Origin: Rutpela maculata
Lineage: Eukaryota > Arthropoda > Insecta > Coleoptera > Cerambycidae
Length of the DNA stretch: 64,000 nt
Direction: 5' to 3'
NCBI GenBank assembly: GCA_936432065.2
Contig: OW386289.2
Location: forward strand, 14,989,077 to 15,053,076
Positions 58,863-64,000 of this stretch are shown here, piece after piece. Position 1 is the stretch's first letter. The number at the start of each line of letters is the position of its first letter. Made by a program: the position numbers and the translations under genes. The notes under the pieces are model-generated. The model was not told where the DNA came from and did no database searches. It worked only from the letters and a program-made list of their open reading frames with translations.

Positions 58863-59660
58863 CTAAAATAAAGAATGCATAATTTCAATTTCTCTTAAAA
58901 GTATTTATCAAATAATTCGATATCAGCTAGCCTTTTAACAGCAACTTCAAACTTTGTATTCCTATATTAACGCAAGATGTAGCAAACTTTCAAAATAAAG
59001 AAAATTAATGTCATAGTTAGTATGAGATTAGAGATGAAGTAGGTAATAAATTATTATTAACTTAGATGATTTTATCTTTCAAAAAATACTGAGTACATCA
59101 AAAGTAAAACCGATTTTTAAATCTATTGATTTCACTCTTAATTCGCCTTTTGTATTTTTGGAAATGAGTTTTATAGGAGGGTTAGGTAAGGGAAATGGTT
59201 AAAAAACCTCTACTCAAGGTGTCAGAAAATAAAAACAGCATTTGCATAAATGCCAACTTTTTATGTATATAAAAATTCAACGAGGGGTCAGGGTAGGGGG
59301 GATGTTGATATGGTTGATGGGGTAATGATTTTGAGGGAGATGTGTTTTTGTGGAGGTGTAGGTTTCAGGTAAATTGACAACAGTTGTTGTGTGGTTTAAC
59401 GCTCCCAGCTACCAAACCCTGTACTGCTAAACGGATCTCGCTTGTATTATATATGCTGATTATTTTACAGACAATTAAATTCCTGACGAAAATACAATAT
59501 CACCTCCCTTTTATCTCCTAGGGGTGACAGAAGTAAACTGACACGATAGAAATTTTTGTTCAAAATTGGCTACAGCGTATCAAAATATTTAAGAAAAGTT
59601 AGATCAGAACCTTAGAGACCTTTTTCTGTGGACCGAAAATGAAAGATTTAATGGAAAATG
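58863..59660. other. No gene recognised
   Basis: Probable serpin A intronic sequence. The R1-like GGGGGATGTTGATATGGTTG stretch near 59300 is too weak to call. Confidence 0.4.
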
Positions 59661-59667
59661 GATTTTT

Positions 59668-59886
59668 GTGCAATTGAGTAATTCATCCTGTAAAAGCCAT
59701 AGTATATGTGATGCCTCAGACATGACTTTTGTAAAAGCTATCAAAAGTCATGATGGTTATTATTGTTGTGCAAAATGTTATATCAAAGGTGAACCAGCAT
59801 TATCTTCTGGAAATAAAACTAAAATAGTTTACCCTGATCTTCAATCTGAACAAAGAACTGATGAATCTTCTAGAACTAGAATTTGA
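59668..59886 (+). pseudogene. Transposase-like fragment, second copy
   Basis: Reads DASDMTFVKAIKSHDGYY, CCAKCYIKGE and VYPDLQSEQRTDESS. The KxHDGYYxCxxCxxKGE ... RTDESFR pattern is familiar from multicopy animal transposase-derived ORFs, with paired cysteines suggesting zinc binding. I cannot name the superfamily safely. Only about 70 codons remain, with no start context. The fuller of two copies. Confidence 0.55.
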
Positions 59887-60040
59887 GAAATACTGGTGCG
59901 TTATCTCGTCTATAATATAATGACACTTTATATTGCGATAAATGCAGAAATATCTGTATCAATTACGTAAAGATTCAATAACTGTTTAGTATAGAATACC
60001 CATAGCCATTTTCATGTAGATGACATATACATAGATTTAA

Positions 60041-60221
60041 GGGTGGCGGCGCGGCGCCGTGCTTAAGAAAATTATTCGTAATTTACAATTTCTCCTACAT
60101 CTCCGAACCGGTTCAAAAAATTTTTTGATAGGCTGTTAGAGACAACTTTACAGAATGATACTATAAGCTATTGAAAAGTGAATAAAAATTTTTTTTTTTT
60201 TTCGAATTGCGTTCACGGCCC
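60041..60221. mobile_element. Small MITE, 3-bp TSD TAA (Harbinger-like)
   Basis: Ends GGGTGGCGGCGCGGCGCCG / CACGGCCC, flanked by TAA at 60038-60040 and 60222-60224. The unfilled sequence GATTTAATAAAG survives in the first duplicate near 58030-58042. Confidence 0.72.
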
Positions 60222-60336
60222 TAATAAAGTAGTAATACTTTCTCCAAAATGAAATGTTTTGTCTGAGAATTTTACAGGATCTATATTGATGATTTGTCTA
60301 TAATATACCGATACTTTATATGTGCTATACTTGTAA

Positions 60337-60513
60337 ACAGGGCCGTAGCCAAGGGGGGTATGGGGTGGTATGTTATCTCCCCACCCCAACTGTTAGATTT
60401 TCTCGCACTTGCTCATCGATTTTTTGTTTATTTACAGAGTTGGCTTCTTAAGTTTAAGAAGTTGGCAAATTTGAAAAATAACCTCCCAAAAAAGTTGGCT
60501 CGCTACGACTCTG
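60337..60513. mobile_element. hAT-like MITE, TSD CTTGTAAA/CATGTAAC
   Basis: 177 bp with ends CAGGGCCGTAGCCAAG / TTGGCTCGCTACGACTCTG. The flanks match at 6 of 8 bases. The duplicate at 58155-58165 shows the empty site CATGTAAAT. Confidence 0.65.
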
Positions 60514-60734
60514 CATGTAACTCATATATACTATATAGAGAAAATGTATAAAGATAATACTTTATAATCGCTGTACAGATCAAATACAGAATATACAGTC
60601 GGGGGGCGTAACACATCCCGTGGGAAATTTGATGATGAAATTGTGGGACCAATGTTAATACATTCCTTATGCCCTCTATAATCGTGCCTTACCAGGTGCT
60701 TTGCTTGATTTTGTGGCAGATGGCCTATATGACG

Positions 60735-61303
60735 CAGTGGCGGCTGGTGAAATTTCAATATTTTTTTCTCGTCTGTGGCGCATGGGACCCATACGAAATA
60801 TGGGAAATAACATCTAGAGAAGTACTTCTCAAAATTTTGAAAAAGCAGTTTGCGAAAAATTTTTTCAAAATTCAGTAGCCTCCCCTGGGTTTTTTATCAT
60901 ATGCATTTGACTTTTGATAAAAATACAACAATACGTTTTGGAGTTTATGAAAATATTTTCATTACTAACCGAGATACAACGAATTGAAATATTGTAATTT
61001 GTTAAATTGTAAATTATAAAATTTCAGTTCATTGTATTTCAGTAATGAAAATATTTTCATAAACTCCAAAACGTATTGTTGTATTCTTATGAAAAGTCAA
61101 ATGCATATGACAAAAAAAAATAAAAATAAACAGGAGTCCTTAGACCCAGGGGAGGCTACCGAATTTTAAAAAATTTTTTCGCAAACTGCTTTTTCAAAAT
61201 TTTTTAGGGGTCATTAGAGAAGTGCTTCTCTAGATGTTATTTCCCATATTTCGTATGGGTCCCATGCGCCACAGACGAGAAAAAAAATATTGAAATTTCA
61301 CAT
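60735..61303. mobile_element. hAT-like MITE in the left TIR, right end eroded
   Basis: Same family as 19424-20043 (starts CAGTGGCGGCTGGTGAAATTTC). It ends about 12 bases short of a complete right terminus (TGAAATTTCA, then element TIR sequence). It splits the left TIR of the 60669-63833 element. Confidence 0.85.
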
Positions 61304-61562
61304 ATCCAAGATGGCGTCCACCCAGACATCACCGGAAGTTCTCGATTAAAACTCTTGATAGAGCCATCCTATCAATATTTTGTACTGATCATTTTTTATT
61401 TACAAGGAAATTCTCTATAAAGAAGGTCCTTAGGAATTTATCGATATCTTTTATCATTTAGGTGTTTTACATAAAAACATTTTTAATTTTGTTATCACTC
61501 GTATCATTTCAAATTACATAACACAAAAGAAAAATACTTTAACACGTTTCTTTTTTACCTCT

Positions 61563-63475
61563 CCTGGCAAGACTTTCTACAGAAACCAAAGCAATGATTG
61601 GAATTGCAGAAGAAGTAAAAACAAAACACCACCATTTGACACGATCTAGAGGAAAGCGACAACATGAAGATGTGCAATCTATCTATAACACTATCAGAAC
61701 ATCGACCAACTCTATAACATATGAAGGCAGTGAACTGTTTAACACAACAACAAAATGTGTATTTCATGAAACGATACAAACGGTTACACTAAGCATTTTA
61801 GAAAGGGTTGTGAAATGTACACCGCTTTAAAAAAACCGAATTGAACTGACAGTACGAATTTCTGGGACCCAATATAGAAAGCAAAACTTAATTTATGTAA
61901 AGCTACACTCAAAACAACAAGTTAACTGACACTGTAGTGCAATTCGACCAATCATTATTCACACGCTTGCTAGTTATATCGAGAAGCCGTACTGATATTG
62001 AAGTAAAAACATCATTAAGTAATTATGAATTCTCTGCAGTTCCGTTCTCCATATTAATATTTAATCTGGGTGAATCAATGAAGTTATCTAAAAATAATGA
62101 AGATTTTAGAAGAGCAGCACCCTGCAAAAATTGATAATACTGTAGAAACTTGTCTATACCTTTGGTGGATTCAAATATAACAGAGCATTCGAATGCAACA
62201 AAATTCCAGTGTGTTGCTGTTCTTGATGAAATAGCAAAGCTGCAATCGTTGAAAAAATCAGTACGGGTTATAACATGCAATGGTGCTTTGGAGTTTAACA
62301 ATAAAATCAAGGGAACTCTTTTAAAATATGATGAAATTCAGTTGGTGTTTCACACATATCTTGAAAATTCTCTTAAATCTGCGATGTGACATAAAAGAAC
62401 ATCTACAGCAACACCCACTGAGTACAAAATAACCGAATCCACAAACATTGCAAATATAAAGATGAAATCCCCCCTTTCTCATATAAAAACAGAGGATAGC
62501 TAACAGCGTATCTTGCAAAAAAAACTTTATTGTACGGACGCAATATTGAGAGAAGCCTGGAGGGCTGAATCCAAATCGTTTTTCGGAAGTGACGTAAGTG
62601 AACTTCAAAGTAGTCATGAAGAAGCTGACGTTAAAATAACACTGCACTGCCCTTTTGCCTCCCTAAAAGGGGCTTCTGCGATTCTTATATATTCGCCTGA
62701 TACAGACGTATTTCTCCTAGCATTGTGGTGGTCATGTCTAAGCATGTTTGTCACTGGTATAGGAAATAATCGAAGAATGATTGATACTTGTTTTAATTCG
62801 GTGACATTGGCTAATGGTAAAACCAAAGCCACAAAAAAAAATGATTAACGATGGCGACCAGAAAAGATAAAAGGTCTGCATGCTCTGTCAGGATATGATG
62901 TCACAGGTTCACTTGCAAAGAAGGGAAAATCATCATTTTGGAAGGTTTATAAGACCGCAGATAATTACATTTTCGGGAAACTTTTTAATTTTGTTATCAC
63001 TCGTGGATCCATTGAAGAATTCGGGGATGAAGCTGAAACCTGAAACTATCATTGCAACATTTATTCGTAAGATATATACACCAGGGACGAAGATTTCAGA
63101 CATTGGGGAGCTTCGTTGGTTGATGTTCTCCAAGCCAAGACGCAAAGTGAAAATCTGCCTCCTACAAAAGCGTCACTATTTCCTTTTATTCGTAGAGCAC
63201 ATTATCAGATTATGGAATGGCATCTTGCTGACCAGCAGCACCCCAATCTACCAACGCTTCCTTGTGTACCTAAAACCATTTTAAAATTAATTCGTTGTTC
63301 GTATGTAAAAGGGAAATGTGATGTATCCTGTAAATGTAAATTCCAAAACATTTTATGCGCTGAGCTTTATATGTGTGGAGGCGAGAATCATGGGCAACAT
63401 TTTGATAGCGATGACCTTTCAGATGAAGAGTATTATGCTGAAAACACTTTACATGCAATACAACATTACAATTAA
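61563..63475 (+). pseudogene. Acidic-motif (possible PIN-like nuclease) ORF, multiply frameshifted
   Basis: Remnant of a large protein of a family common in animal genomes and still without assigned function. In order: DVQSIYNTIRTSTN (61660), QCVAVLDEIAKLQSLKK (62205), HEEADVKITLHC (about 62615-62650), SPDTDVFLLAL (about 62693-62725), HALSGYDVTGSLAKKGK (about 62880-62930), LPPTKASLFPFIRRAHYQ and MEWHLADQ (63155-63235), and a Cys-rich tail KGKCDVSCKCKFQNILC (63308-63360). The E-x-A-D, D-x-D and G-(C/Y)-D motifs fall in the order of FEN/XPG-type PIN-like nucleases (EAEA, DxD, GCDY). That fold is my inference. In this copy Cys of GCD is Tyr. At least five frame changes make it inactive. It is enclosed by the TIRs of 60669-63833. 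Confidence 0.7.
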
Positions 63476-64000
63476 TTCAATAAAAATATTGGAATAAATA
63501 TTAATTTCTTAACTAGTTGTTATTTTTCAACCTAAAAATCTAAAAATTCTTTAAAACCAAAATTTAAAAATTGGTTAATACACTTTTTAACAGGCTATAA
63601 CTGATAACCAGTAGGTTATACCACAAAAACTCTTATAACGTTTTTTGTTTAAAATTTTATTTAGAACAAAGAAGATTCAGTACAAAATATTGCTAGGGTG
63701 GGCCTACCAACAGTTATAATCGAGAACTTCCGATGATGTCTGGGGTGGCCGTCATCTTGAATATATGACGCCATTTAGGCCGCCTGTCACAAATTCAAGC
63801 AAAGCACCTGGTAAGGTATGATTATGGAGGACATGTTTTTACAATTAATTATTTTTTATTTATTTGCTTTTATCATGATTAGAGAATATTATTTAGGTAT
63901 TATGCAAAGCACAACTTACACACTTTTTATTTATTATGAAAATACCTACTTTCTGTATATTGTTGCCCTAATCTGGGCACGCTTATATACTAGTCAGATA
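63476..64000. other. Right TIR of the acidic-motif element, then no gene recognised
   Basis: 63655-63833 is the right TIR. The rest is AT-rich and ends at the window edge without features. Confidence 0.5.

Larger units (their letters stand above)
60669..63833 (+). mobile_element. TIR-flanked element carrying the acidic-motif ORF
   Basis: The left TIR is 60669-60734 plus 61304-61420, split by a MITE. The right TIR is about 63655-63833. They are reverse complements for roughly 170 bp, including ACCTTACCAGGTGCTTTGCTTGA-type sequence, GACATC.(T/C)CGGAAGTTCTCG and CAATATTTTGTACTGA. The single recognisable gene between them is the broken ORF at 61563-63475. The TSD was not found. This ties a protein family of unknown function to a transposon-like unit. 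Confidence 0.75.

Overview
The window looks like AT-rich, repeat-laden insect nuclear DNA. The grounds are split serpin exons with GT-AG borders, an LTR retrotransposon with an env gene of the insect errantivirus type, Jockey-like, RTE-like and CR1/Jockey-like LINEs, a Copia remnant, a mariner-type transposase, and dozens of inverted-repeat elements with target-site duplications (TSDs). A beetle is plausible, but the sequence does not prove the order. There are no bacterial-style operons.

Host genes: the only convincing host coding sequence is a serpin (serine-protease inhibitor) locus on the minus strand. Gene B has a large exon at 20537-21438 and an RCL-hinge exon at 1629-1770. They are in matching phase across an 18.8 kb intron, and the gene's last exon lies beyond the left edge. 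Two further exons, 52975-53201 and 58714-58862, each encode a serpin reactive-centre loop (RCL) plus C-terminus. Each begins in the phase that a hinge exon like 1629-1770 requires. They are best read as alternative last exons of a second, upstream serpin (gene A) whose body lies right of the window.

Layout. 1-432: fragment of an acidic-motif ORF family (HAxSGCDTT). 1629-21438: serpin B, with its intron filled by interspersed repeats (1.8-3.6 kb), a nearly complete Jockey-like LINE (4.6-9.6 kb), an 8.5 kb env-bearing Gypsy element inserted in an (AT)n tract (10239-18743), and two foldback elements, one split by a hAT-like MITE (18751-20379). 22.4-24.2 kb: MITE and decayed RTE-like LINE. 25.9-29.8 kb: long inverted repeat, 5S-rRNA-like sequence, Copia remnant with a MITE. 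31.8-50.0 kb: a stack of nested transposons. A small foldback holds a 3 kb element and a mariner-like element with ~700 bp terminal inverted repeats (TIRs). The mariner-like transposase is split by a 7.6 kb giant palindrome and a 2.5 kb element, and its right TIR is split by a LINE. 50-52.7 kb: hAT-like elements and a foldback. 53-61 kb: serpin A exons among repeats, plus a THAP/P-element-type remnant. 60.7-63.8 kb: a TIR-flanked element carrying a broken ORF of the same acidic-motif family as the left edge.

The element coding regions are mostly broken by frameshifts and stops. Gag and env of the Gypsy element are long and open. Nothing here suggests genes cooperating in a pathway beyond the serpin cluster; most structure records transposon insertion history.
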